Positions 1 to 8,914 of a stretch of 64,000 nt of DNA are shown here, piece after piece. The stretch's first letter is position 1. Each line of letters starts with the position of its first letter. Below the pieces are notes generated by a model. The model worked only from the letters and a program-made list of their open reading frames with translations, made no database searches and was not told the origin of the DNA. The stretch comes from a cyanobacterium PCC 7702. Lineage in GTDB: Bacteria; Cyanobacteriota; Cyanobacteriia; Cyanobacteriales; Nostocaceae. A program made the translations under genes and the position numbers. Location of the stretch: positions 1,336,496-1,400,495 of the forward strand of contig KB235926.1 in assembly GCA_000332255.1 (NCBI GenBank), read 5' to 3'.

Positions 1-31
1 CGTGGCACAGTAGTAGTTAGCATGAAATTGA

Positions 32-361
32 GCTAAGCTGACAGTTGGTGCTGATGGACGCCATTCACCTTTGCCTCAATTGGCTAATTTGGAATCGATC
101 CAAGCTTCACCACCTTGCAAAAAACCAGAAGACTTAGAAGCTGGAATCGGGCGTATCGGTTGCGATCGCATCGTAGCTATCTTAGACCTTGGTCAGCAAT
201 GACAAATTGCCTATGTCATTTCCAAAGGTGGCGAGCGCGAAATTCGCGCTGCTGGTCTGGAAGCTTTGAGAAAATCTCTTGTCAGCGTTGTAATCTTTTG
301 TGCAGCAGCAGCTGCTTCAGCGCCTTCTTACCTTCGATCTACCCTTGGTAGTGCCATTTGA
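32..361 (+). pseudogene. Decayed C-terminal part of a FAD-dependent monooxygenase
   Basis: Frame 2 reads AKLTVGADGRHSPLPQLANL and continues to a TGA at 359-361. The GADGRHS stretch is the second FAD-binding (GD) motif of the UbiH/PHBH-type flavin monooxygenases. The frame is broken by a TGA after LDLGQQ, and the expected residues between the PPC and PEDLEAGIGRIG blocks appear to be deleted. After the stop the same frame resumes with QIAYVISKGGEREIRAAGLE, which also looks like this family. No N-terminal GxGxxG motif is present; it would lie left of the window or has been lost. I infer a dead fragment. The 78-codon ORF in another frame over this stretch is a shadow. Confidence 0.65.
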
Positions 362-694
362 GCAGCGCCGATAATAGCCTGTGGTATTTTCCCCCTCCTG
401 TCAAGACAACAGCTTAATCTGGGTGGGAGACAGAAGCGCTATTTTATGATACATTTGTTCTATTAAGAAAAAATATGCTGACTTGGCTTTTATGCTAAAA
501 CAGTTTCAAAGCCAAGGGTATCTTAGCATGGAAATCATTTATGAATACTCAAGACCAACACAAAATTTGCAGGATGATATTGTAGATGAATTTACAGTAT
601 TAGCAAGTGTAAAGCATAACCTGTTTCCTAAAGAAAGGATACCATCTCAAAGTCAAAGATCGGCACTTAGCATTTTTGAGGTCAGGAGGATGTA
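362..694. other. Gene-poor gap before the ssb-like gene
   Basis: I see no convincing gene here. A 70-codon frame (483-695, TTG or ATG start) ends in the Shine-Dalgarno region of the next gene, but it has no recognisable motif and no ribosome site of its own. The AGGAGG at 684-689 belongs to the downstream gene. Confidence 0.5.
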
Positions 695-1231
695 ATGAAT
701 AGCTGCATACTAATGGCGGAAATTATCAAAGAACCGGAACTCCGCTACACACCAGAAGGGTTGGAACTGACAGAAATGCTGGTGCAATTTTCCGCCGTGC
801 GAGAAGGCGAACCGCCAGGAACTTTAAGAGTAGTGGGTTGGGGAAATTTAGCCAAAGAAGTACAGCAGAACTATCGCGTAGGCGATCGCGTGCTTGTAGA
901 AGGACGTTTGGGAATGCACACCATCGATCGCCCAGAAGGTTTCAAAGAAAAACGCGCGGAATTAACTTTGCAAAAAATATATCCCCTCAATTCCAGTGAA
1001 AATACTAGTGTGACATCCAAATTCGCGACAAAAACCACAGCTTCTAAAGCGGTTCCCAATTACGAAACGTCACCTTCTATACCAAATCCCGCGACCAATA
1101 AGGTTAGTGTTGCATCCCCATCCTTGAAAGACTTCTCCCAACCGATAGCGCCAAATCCACACTACAATCCTGCTTCTGCTCAGTCCTCTGTCACCAATGA
1201 AGAGCCAGATATAGACGACATTCCCTTTTAG
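695..1231 (+). CDS. ssb: Single-stranded DNA-binding protein (SSB-like)
   Basis: This binds single-stranded DNA in replication and repair. The N-terminal ~100 residues form the OB fold: a short strand, then ELTEMLVQFSAVREGE, the core VVGWGNLAKEV, and VGDRVLVEGRL, the usual SSB order. A low-complexity Ser/Thr/Pro/Asn linker follows. The extreme C-terminus is EEPDIDDIPF, the conserved acidic tip that recruits partner proteins. At 178 residues it matches the normal SSB length. The start at 695 is supported by a strong AGGAGG five bases upstream. Cyanobacteria often carry more than one SSB paralogue, so this may not be the essential copy. Confidence 0.85.
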   Translation: MNSCILMAEIIKEPELRYTPEGLELTEMLVQFSAVREGEPPGTLRVVGWGNLAKEVQQNYRVGDRVLVEGRLGMHTIDRPEGFKEKRAELTLQKIYPLNSSENTSVTSKFATKTTASKAVPNYETSPSIPNPATNKVSVASPSLKDFSQPIAPNPHYNPASAQSSVTNEEPDIDDIPF

Positions 1232-1617
1232 AACTTAAATTTTTGGCAGTCAGTTAAGTTGTAGCGGATGATGATTTCTAAAGACCTGCAGGAAGTCAAT
1301 CATCCGTTACACCTTATAAGTTCGAAAGTAACCTGAAGTTACATGCTGTTCGCGTAGCGTGGTGGATAACACCAGCAAATTTTATGTGGTTAGAAATATC
1401 CCTGCTTTATTAAACTACAACGCTTGTGGTTTTTCTGGAGACAGCAATTTGAAAGCCACAAGGAACAAAAGAAAAATTTAGTGACTCTGATGGTAAAAGC
1501 TGTTTGGTATTGCTGTCTTCCTAAAAAAAGTGCCAGAATCAAAACAATTTATCTTAATGTTTCACAGTAGTTGTCAAAATTCTGTATATATTTATTTTAA
1601 GATAAACACCAGCTTCT
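1232..1617. other. Intergenic region without recognised features
   Basis: 386 bases between the ssb-like gene and the ABC ATPase. I see no ORF with family signal. It is AT-rich toward the right and probably holds the promoter of the downstream gene. Confidence 0.5.
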
Positions 1618-3474
1618 ATGAAAGAGACTATCCTAGACGTTCGCAATCTGCAGGTGGAATTTATTGCTGATAGCAGAATTGTTACAGCCGTAGATGATAT
1701 CTCCTTTCAATTGCATCGCGGTGAAACTCTAGGGATAGTGGGAGAGTCGGGAAGTGGAAAATCAGTCACGGCATTAGCGATAATGGGATTGCTGCAGCCA
1801 CCCGGTGTAATTGCTGGTGGAGAAATTTGGTTTTATTCGCAACAGAACGGTCAACCTGTCAACCTAGTAGAGCTACCTCCCCAACAAATGCAGCTGTATC
1901 GGGGTGGCGATATCGCTATGGTTTTTCAGGAGCCGATGAGTTCGCTCAATCCAGTGTATACGATTGGTTTTCAGCTGGTGGAAGCAATTTTAAGACATCA
2001 AAATGTTTCCAAACAACAAGCACGAGAACAAGCGATCGCCCGCCTGCAGGAAGTGAAACTGCTTCCTTCTGACGAGCAGCTCAAGCAACAATACTTGCAG
2101 TTCACCCAAGACGAACAAAAGCTGCTGAAGTTGGTACAACAACACAAAGAAGCAATGCTAGAGCGTTACCCCCACGAACTTTCTGGCGGACAGTTGCAAC
2201 GGGTAACGATCGCTATGGCAATTTCCTGCAATCCATTAATACTAATCGCCGATGAGCCAACTACCGCTTTAGATGTCACCGTGCAAGCAACAATTATTGA
2301 TTTGTTGCGAGAATTGCAAGCCAGTCGCGACATGGCATTAATTTTCATCACCCACGACTTGGGATTAATAGCAGAAGTTGCAGACAAAGTTGCGGTGATG
2401 TACAAAGGTAAGATTGTGGAATTTGACGATGCAGTCAAAATTTTTGCCCATCCCCAACACCCCTACACCAAAGGTTTAATTGCTTGTCGCCCTAAACTCA
2501 ACCGCTGTCCCCGCAAGCTGCTCACAATTGCTGATTACATGAGTGTGGAAGAACTACCCACCGGACAAGCGATCGTGCAAGCGAAAGAACCTACAGAACC
2601 TCCCGATTGGACACCAGAAGAAATAGCCCAAAGATTAGCACTCCTAGAGCGAGAACAGTCCATATTGCAAGTGCGCAACCTCAAGGTTGGATTTCCTATT
2701 AAAGGGATACTGGGCGGTATAAAAAGGTATCATATGGCCGTCAACGGTGTATCTTTTGATGTCAAGCGGGGAGAAACCCTGGGATTGGTGGGAGAATCGG
2801 GTTGTGGTAAAACTACCCTGGGTAGAACCTTGCTGGGACTGCTCCAACCCATGAGCGGTCAAATATTATTTGAAGGAAAAGATATTACTACCCTCAAAGG
2901 CGAAGCTCTGCAAAAAATACGGCGAGAAATGCAAATTGTCTTTCAAAATCCCTACAGTTCCCTTAATCCGCGCATGAAAGTGGGAGAAGCAATAGCCGAA
3001 CCTTTGGTTATACACTCGTTGGGAACAAAGCAGCAACGGCGAGAACGGGTAGCTTATTTGTTAGAGAGGGTGGGTTTGAGTGCGGACGCCATGAATCGCT
3101 ATCCCCATCAATTTTCTGGCGGTCAACGGCAAAGGATTTGTATTGCTCGTTGCTTGGCTGTTAATCCCAAGTTTATCATCTGCGATGAATCAGTTTCGGC
3201 TTTGGATGTATCAGTACAAGCGCAAGTACTGAATTTGCTCAAACAATTGCAAACTGAATTTGGTTTAACTTATATTTTTATTTCCCATGATTTGAGCGTG
3301 GTGAAATTTATGAGCGATCGCATTCTGGTCATGAATGGCGGTCAAATCGTAGAACAAGGTATAGCTGAAAATCTTTATCGTCACCCCCAAGAAGAATACA
3401 CGCAGAAATTAATTGCTGCGATTCCTACCGGGAGCTATGATAGAGTACGAAGGAGACAAATGAGACCATCGTAA
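1618..3474 (+). CDS. Fused two-domain oligopeptide-type ABC transporter ATPase
   Basis: An ATP-hydrolysing subunit of a peptide/nickel/glutathione-type ABC importer (DppD-DppF or YejF/GsiA architecture), acting at the inner face of the plasma membrane. Domain 1 has Walker A GESGSGKS near residue 41, signature LSGGQLQR near 187 and Walker [14 protein letters not shown]. It is followed by the oligopeptide-type C-terminal segment with [11 protein letters not shown]. Domain 2 has Walker A GESGCGKT near 391, signature FSGGQRQR near 498 and Walker [13 protein letters not shown], where DES replaces the common DEP. At 618 residues it is a normal length for the fused form. No permease or binding protein lies next to it, so its partners must be elsewhere. 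The substrate cannot be told from the ATPase. Confidence 0.9.
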   Translation: MKETILDVRNLQVEFIADSRIVTAVDDISFQLHRGETLGIVGESGSGKSVTALAIMGLLQPPGVIAGGEIWFYSQQNGQPVNLVELPPQQMQLYRGGDIAMVFQEPMSSLNPVYTIGFQLVEAILRHQNVSKQQAREQAIARLQEVKLLPSDEQLKQQYLQFTQDEQKLLKLVQQHKEAMLERYPHELSGGQLQRVTIAMAISCNPLILIADEPTTALDVTVQATIIDLLRELQASRDMALIFITHDLGLIAEVADKVAVMYKGKIVEFDDAVKIFAHPQHPYTKGLIACRPKLNRCPRKLLTIADYMSVEELPTGQAIVQAKEPTEPPDWTPEEIAQRLALLEREQSILQVRNLKVGFPIKGILGGIKRYHMAVNGVSFDVKRGETLGLVGESGCGKTTLGRTLLGLLQPMSGQILFEGKDITTLKGEALQKIRREMQIVFQNPYSSLNPRMKVGEAIAEPLVIHSLGTKQQRRERVAYLLERVGLSADAMNRYPHQFSGGQRQRICIARCLAVNPKFIICDESVSALDVSVQAQVLNLLKQLQTEFGLTYIFISHDLSVVKFMSDRILVMNGGQIVEQGIAENLYRHPQEEYTQKLIAAIPTGSYDRVRRRQMRPS

Positions 3475-3486
3475 AATTTCTTATTT

Positions 3487-6400
3487 TTATTTCACGAAGG
3501 CATTTATCGCTTTTTGGTAGAAGATTCCCCAAGCTTGCAAGCAAAGCTTTCTTTTGCCTTTCTTTGGGAACTGGCGACGAAAAGCTTCCATATAAGTATA
3601 GAAGACAGGGGTAATATATAACGTCAGTAGTTGGGAAAACAACAGACCACCAACTACAGCTAAACCTAAAGGACGACGCGATTCAGAACCAGCACCCAAA
3701 CCAAGGGCTATGGGTAAACTGCCCATCAATGCAGCCATTGTGGTCATCATAATCGGGCGGAATCGCACTAAACTAGCCTGATAAATAGCCTCAAAAGGCT
3801 GCTTGCCTTCATGACGCTGTGCGTCGATGGCAAAGTCGATCATCATAATACCATTTTTCTTGACAATCCCAATGAGCAAGATAATGCCCACAAAAGCATA
3901 AACGTTCAAGTCGATCCCGAACAGCATTAAAGTTACCAAGGCGCCAAACCCCGCAGAAGGAAGACTGGAAAGAATGGTTATTGGATGGATAAAATCTTCG
4001 TAGAGAATTCCCAAGACAATGTAGATAACTGCAATTGCAATTACAAGCAGAATCCCCAAACTAGAAATGGAAGATTGAAAGACTTGTGCAGTTCCTTGGA
4101 AGCTAGTACTGATGCTTGCTGGTAAAGTTTGGCGAGCAAGCTGCTCAATTTTATTGGTCACGCTACCTAAAGATACTCCTGGTTTAAGGTTAAAAGAAAC
4201 AGTCACAGCAGCCAACTGTCCGGAATGGTTGACACTCAAAGGTCCTACACCTTTAGTAACGCTAGCAACAGCATTAAGGGGTACAAGCTGACCATTAGCC
4301 GAACGAAGAGACAGCAAATTAAGTTCATTGGGGTCAAGCTGATATTTAGGATCCACACCCATAATAACTTCATACTGACCCTCGGGTGCATAGATAGTAG
4401 AAACCTGACGGGTACCGTAGGCGCTATTGAGAGCTGTTTCGATTTGATTAGCTGTCAAACCGAGGATGGAAGCTTGCTCGCGGTTAATTTGTACCTTAAT
4501 TTGGGGATTTTTGATTTGTAGATCGCTGTTAACATCCTGTAGCTCTGGCATTTGACGCAGCTTCGCTTCTAAAATGGGGGCGTATTGGTAAAGTTCTTGC
4601 AGGTTAGGGCTAGAAAGGGAAAATTGATACAACGCTTTTGTGAGTTGTCCGCCAATGCGAATACTGGGGGGATTCTGCACAAAGGCTCGAATTCCCGGTA
4701 CAGTAGCAAGTTTTGGTCGCAGTTCCTCAACAATTTCGTCTGCGCTCTTATGGCGCTGCGATCGCGGCTTGAGTTTTATAAATACTCGACCAGCATTTGC
4801 TGTGTTATTGGGACCACCTGCACCCACACTAGAATTTATAGCTTCTACGTTAGGATCGCGACGAATAATGTCTGCAATCGCCTGTTGATGCTTGACCATC
4901 TCATCAAAGGAAATATCTTCTGCTGCTTCCGTGGACACAAAAAGTTGTCCGGTGTCATCACTGGGAAGAAATCCTTTGGGAACGATCGCAAACAAATAGA
5001 TTGTTGCTATGAAAATTACCACCGAAATAATCATGGTGGTGCGGTGGTATTTCATGGCGCGTTTGAGACTCCAATCGTAAGCTTGCAACATAATGTCAAA
5101 CACCCATTCGCAAGCATTGTAGAGGCGACGCTGCCAATTTTTAATGCTCCAGGTTCGTTTTTGCCTGCTGGGGTAATGTCTGTCTTCGCAAAGATGCACC
5201 GTGTTGTTTTCGATGAACTGAGCAGTCACTTGTGAAAAGTCAAGTCCGTTATTTTCATTTTCGTGGCGATCGCTGGCGTGCTGCAGAAAGCGACTGCAAA
5301 GCATTGGGGTCAAACTTAAGGAGATAAATCCAGAGACTAAAATCGAAACACTAATAGTGACGGCAAACTCATTAAATAGCCTTCCTAAAATCCCTCCCAT
5401 AAACAGTAAAGGGATAAATACCGCTACCAAAGAAACAGTCATCGACAAAATCGTAAAGCCAATTTCCTCAGAGCCATCTAGCGCTGCTTGCAAGGGGTTT
5501 TTCCCCATTTCTCGGTGACGGACAATGTTTTCCAACATCACCACAGCATCATCTACCACAAAGCCCACAGACAGGGTAAGTGCCATCAAAGATAAGTTGT
5601 CAAGAGAATAATTTAACAACTTCATGACAGCAAAGGTTGCCACCAGGGACAAAGGTACTGCGAGACTGGGGATGATTGTTGCTGAAAGATTGCGCAGAAA
5701 CAGAAAAATCACCAGCACCACCAAACAGATGGTGAGAAATAAGGTAAATTTCACATCGTTGACCGAGTCGCGAATCGATTGCGAGCGATCGTACAAAATT
5801 GTTATATCTATCGCCGCGGGAATTTGCTCGCGAAAGGAAGGCAAGATTTTCTTAATCGCGTCTACAACTTGTATGGTATTGGTTCCCGGCTGACGTTGAA
5901 TAGCTAGCACAATAGCTCGGGTTCCATTAAACCAACTGGCAACTTTATCATTCTCTACACTGTCAATCACTCGTCCCAAATCTTTGAGTTGCACGGTTGC
6001 TCCGTTATTGGTAGCAACAACTAAGGAGCGAAAAGCATCAGCATTGTTCAGCTGGCCGTTAGCTTCTATTGTGTAGTTCTGCTGCTTTCCGTAAAGAGTA
6101 CCAGTGGGTTGGTTGGTATTTCCCTGAGAAATAGCATTTGCTACCTCGTCAATTCCTAGCCCTTTGGCACTTAATGATTGCGGATCCAAGTAAATGCGAA
6201 CCGCATACTTTTGAGAACCGTAAACTTGCACCTGCGCTACACCATCCACCATCGACAGGCGTTGGGCTAGTAGCGTTTCTCCGTACTTATCTATTTCTGA
6301 TAGTGGCAGTACGGGAGAACTCATCACTATATATAAGATTGGTGAATCTGCTGGATTCACTTTGCGGTAGGATGGAGGAGAAGGCATCTGAGCAGGCAAT

Positions 6401-6753
6401 TGCCTTGCCGCTTTGGAAATAGCTGATTGCACATCCTGGGCAGCACCATCAATATCCCGACTCAAGTTAAACTGCAGGGTAATTTGGGTCGAACCCAAAG
6501 AACTGGCGGAGGTCATGGAATCGAGTCCGGCAATACTCGACAATTGCTGTTCTAGGGGCGTTGCTACCGAAGCAGCCATTGTCTCCGGACTAGCTCCGGG
6601 TAAATTGGCAGTTACCTGAATAGTAGGGAAATCTACGTTAGGCAAGTCACTTACTGGCAGCAATTGATAACTCATTAACCCAAATACCATAACGCCCAGC
6701 ATTACAAGCGTGGTCATTATTGGTCGGCTGATAAATAACTTTGGGATATTCAT
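3487..6753 (-). CDS. RND multidrug efflux pump, MdtB/MdtC-like (HAE1 family)
   Basis: A proton-driven inner-membrane pump that passes drugs through a tripartite complex. It is 1088 residues, with an N-terminal MNIPKLFISRPIMTTLVMLG helix, a first large periplasmic loop, the TM4 proton-relay motif VGFVVDDAVVMLENIV and the TM10 lysine in GIVKKNGIMMIDFA. The sequence is closest to the MdtB/MdtC branch as I recall it. A stretch of roughly 70 residues between the two halves (around SDRHENENNGLDF to the AYDWSLKRAMKYH helix) is longer than usual and cysteine-bearing. Its ATG overlaps the stop of the upstream adaptor gene by four bases, so the two are translationally coupled. No TolC-type outer-membrane gene is adjacent. 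Confidence 0.92.
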   Translation of the reverse strand: MNIPKLFISRPIMTTLVMLGVMVFGLMSYQLLPVSDLPNVDFPTIQVTANLPGASPETMAASVATPLEQQLSSIAGLDSMTSASSLGSTQITLQFNLSRDIDGAAQDVQSAISKAARQLPAQMPSPPSYRKVNPADSPILYIVMSSPVLPLSEIDKYGETLLAQRLSMVDGVAQVQVYGSQKYAVRIYLDPQSLSAKGLGIDEVANAISQGNTNQPTGTLYGKQQNYTIEANGQLNNADAFRSLVVATNNGATVQLKDLGRVIDSVENDKVASWFNGTRAIVLAIQRQPGTNTIQVVDAIKKILPSFREQIPAAIDITILYDRSQSIRDSVNDVKFTLFLTICLVVLVIFLFLRNLSATIIPSLAVPLSLVATFAVMKLLNYSLDNLSLMALTLSVGFVVDDAVVMLENIVRHREMGKNPLQAALDGSEEIGFTILSMTVSLVAVFIPLLFMGGILGRLFNEFAVTISVSILVSGFISLSLTPMLCSRFLQHASDRHENENNGLDFSQVTAQFIENNTVHLCEDRHYPSRQKRTWSIKNWQRRLYNACEWVFDIMLQAYDWSLKRAMKYHRTTMIISVVIFIATIYLFAIVPKGFLPSDDTGQLFVSTEAAEDISFDEMVKHQQAIADIIRRDPNVEAINSSVGAGGPNNTANAGRVFIKLKPRSQRHKSADEIVEELRPKLATVPGIRAFVQNPPSIRIGGQLTKALYQFSLSSPNLQELYQYAPILEAKLRQMPELQDVNSDLQIKNPQIKVQINREQASILGLTANQIETALNSAYGTRQVSTIYAPEGQYEVIMGVDPKYQLDPNELNLLSLRSANGQLVPLNAVASVTKGVGPLSVNHSGQLAAVTVSFNLKPGVSLGSVTNKIEQLARQTLPASISTSFQGTAQVFQSSISSLGILLVIAIAVIYIVLGILYEDFIHPITILSSLPSAGFGALVTLMLFGIDLNVYAFVGIILLIGIVKKNGIMMIDFAIDAQRHEGKQPFEAIYQASLVRFRPIMMTTMAALMGSLPIALGLGAGSESRRPLGLAVVGGLLFSQLLTLYITPVFYTYMEAFRRQFPKKGKRKLCLQAWGIFYQKAINAFVK

Positions 6754-8126
6754 AATTCCAGTGGCTGTTGTTTGTCGGTTGTTGTTTTTTGAGCGTCTAC
6801 TTTTTGTTTCACTTGCACTTTGGCTTTGGGTCTGAGGTTAAATTGTCCATCGGTAACGATTTTTTCACCAGGATTTAGTCCCTGCTCGATCACGGTTTCA
6901 TTGCCAACAGCAACACCTACCACTACTGGACGAATGTCAACTGTTTGGTCGGAATTGAGAACGTATACAAATTGTCCCTGCTGACCTGTTTGCACTGCTG
7001 GTGTTGGTACCACGATGGCTTTTGGTTGTTCTGCCAACTTTAGAACCACTTTTACAAACTGTCCTGGCAACAAACGCCCATCGCTATTAGCAAAGTTACC
7101 TTTAAGTTGGATAGTTCCTGTTGCAGTGTTAACACCACTATCTATAAAAGCGACTTCCCCTTTTTCTGGAGGTCCCTCATCGTTGGGAATGAACGCATCA
7201 ACTTCTAGCTTTCCTTTTGCCATGTATTTGTTTAGTTGTGGTAGAAAGCGCTGGGGTAGGGAAAAATTCACGTATATGGGGCGAATCTGACTAATTGTTA
7301 CTAAGGGAGTAGTATCGTTTTCTTTGATTAAGTTGCCTTGATTGATCTGCAAGCTACCCGTGCGTCCGGTAATTGGGGAGTAGATGGAACTATAAGATAG
7401 TTGGATTTTGGCATTATCAACATCTGCTTGTGCCGCATCTCGGGCTGCTTTGCTACTATTAAGATCTGCCTTGGCAGCTTCTACTGCTGCAATGGCGTTG
7501 GCGATCGCTTGCCGATCCGCCTCTACTGTAGCTTTCTGGGCATCCGCAGCTGTTATATACTGATCTTGCTGCTCCTTACTAACGGCTCCTTGGGCATAAA
7601 GAGTGCTGTAGCGTTGCGCTTGCTTTTCGGCATTCTTTAACTGCGCTTGGTCTTTAGCTAAATTGGCTTTTGCTTGGTTGACCTGGGCTATGGCTTTTGC
7701 TAAATTAGCTTCTGCTTGTTTAACAGTAGCGATCGCTTTGTTATGGTTGGCTTCAGCCTGCATTAAAGCTGCTTGCTGAAGTCGGGAATCGATTTGGAAA
7801 AGCAACTGACCTTTATTTACTTGTTGACCTTCTCGAAAATAAACACCCCTAAGCTGTCCAGCAATTTGCGACTTGACCGCTACAGTCGAGAATGCTTGCA
7901 CAATTCCCGTTGCTTGAACTGTCAAGGGTACGTTTTTCTGAATCGCCGTTGCCACCACAACTGGTACGGGTTGCTGCTGATTTTTTGCTTTTTTGTTACT
8001 CCCAGATTGGGCCTTGGAAACCACGCAACCGTACAAACCGACCAACCCGACAAGAATTATTCCCCACTTCCGCAACCAAATACCCTTTTGCCAAGCCCAG
8101 TGGAAATTGCGCCAGAAATGCTTCAT
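6750..8126 (-). CDS. RND efflux periplasmic adaptor (membrane fusion protein), lipoprotein
   Basis: This adaptor links the RND pump to an outer-membrane channel. A basic N-terminus is followed by a hydrophobic segment ending in LVGLYGCVV, a lipobox with Cys34, so it is probably lipid-anchored. VQATGIVQAFSTVAVKSQIAG and the LQINQGNLIKEN region are the two lipoyl half-motifs. Between them lies a long Ala/Gln/Lys-rich coiled-coil hairpin (about residues 110-250). The beta-barrel and C-terminal domains contain LPGQFVKVVL. I prefer the ATG at 8126 (459 residues) over the upstream TTG at 8183, because it leaves a normal signal peptide. It is the first gene of the pair with the pump at 3487-6753. 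Confidence 0.9.
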   Translation of the reverse strand: MKHFWRNFHWAWQKGIWLRKWGIILVGLVGLYGCVVSKAQSGSNKKAKNQQQPVPVVVATAIQKNVPLTVQATGIVQAFSTVAVKSQIAGQLRGVYFREGQQVNKGQLLFQIDSRLQQAALMQAEANHNKAIATVKQAEANLAKAIAQVNQAKANLAKDQAQLKNAEKQAQRYSTLYAQGAVSKEQQDQYITAADAQKATVEADRQAIANAIAAVEAAKADLNSSKAARDAAQADVDNAKIQLSYSSIYSPITGRTGSLQINQGNLIKENDTTPLVTISQIRPIYVNFSLPQRFLPQLNKYMAKGKLEVDAFIPNDEGPPEKGEVAFIDSGVNTATGTIQLKGNFANSDGRLLPGQFVKVVLKLAEQPKAIVVPTPAVQTGQQGQFVYVLNSDQTVDIRPVVVGVAVGNETVIEQGLNPGEKIVTDGQFNLRPKAKVQVKQKVDAQKTTTDKQQPLEL

Positions 8127-8914
8127 ACTCACTAGCAAAAGCCCAACGAATAAAACTTTCAAAATCTGGAGGCTGCCAAGCAAAAATCTCTCGGCAAATA
8201 TGTGTAAATAGAAAGTGTAAATAGAAAGACTAAAACTAAACAGTTAGCATAGCTATTATTTAGCAGCACTAACAATTAATTTGACATATATCTTAACAAG
8301 AATTCTCACAAAAGCAGCTATAAAATTCGAGAAGAATAATTTCGTTTTCTCAGCGTCTGTACAGAGTATCAAGAGTCCTGGAATCACCACTGGTTCCGCT
8401 TATACCTCTCAAAAAGACCGAGACAAATCGTTTTCAGCATATTAATCTCACTCCGACTTTTGAGTTGACCAGCTCGGTGCGCACCTTTTATGAGGAGACC
8501 GAGGTAAACCACACAATAGCCAGCAAGACTACTAGCGCTTCCAAGTCAGACAAACATTTAGCAAGTTCAAGGCGACCAAAACACTTCCAGCCAATGACCA
8601 ATATCAGCGTGCAATCGCCGAGGTCTGTTTGTTGCTTACTCACTTGCAGTAGGAGTTGGCGTTATTTGAAACAGAACAAGAAACACCTATAATACCAGCG
8701 CCCGTCAACATGGCTAGTAAGCAGTATAAAAAATAACTGCATACTCCAATAAATTCTCCTCAATCGCGTGCAAGTGTTTTCTACATATATATTTGTGCTT
8801 TGAAATTTCATCCTGATTTCATCTTCATCTACGAAATTAAATACAGTGGCGAACTATTGCGCCATTCATTTCCACTGGGTAAGCAGCAAGCAATATCTGT
8901 TGACAGCTCAAAAA
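8127..8914. other. Divergent promoter region with a possible decayed ORF
   Basis: 788 bases between two outward-facing pump genes. One plus-strand frame is open from about 8345 with INLTPTFELTSSVRTFYEE. A second frame from about 8570 reads PANDQYQRAIAEVCLLLTHL, stop, ELALFETEQETP and ends at 8736. The two pieces could be one gene broken by a frameshift and a stop, but I do not recognise the family. The right end holds the direct-repeat operator described separately. No CusB-type adaptor can be read here. Confidence 0.35.
8806..8822 (+). promoter_or_regulatory. Direct-repeat operator TTTCAT-N5-TTTCAT
   Basis: TTTCAT occurs at 8806-8811 and 8817-8822, one 11-base helical turn apart, with a further TTCATC at 8824-8829. 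This is the tandem arrangement used by OmpR-family response regulators and resembles the sites I recall for cyanobacterial CopR-type copper regulators. An identical TTTCAT-N5-TTTCAT lies upstream of the DUF2808 gene. It sits about 90 bases before the RND pump start, a sensible place for an activator site. Confidence 0.6.

Noticed and set aside
483..695. 70-codon ORF ending at the ssb start
   Set aside because: No family signal, no ribosome site, and its 3' end is the Shine-Dalgarno of ssb.
4585..5235. 216-codon plus-strand ORF
   Set aside because: Lies wholly antisense to the RND pump gene, has no recognisable motifs, and is the usual shadow of a long conserved gene.
8465..8692. 75-codon ORF in the divergent promoter region
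   Set aside because: Not recognisable as a whole; at best part of a decayed gene, as noted in the region entry.
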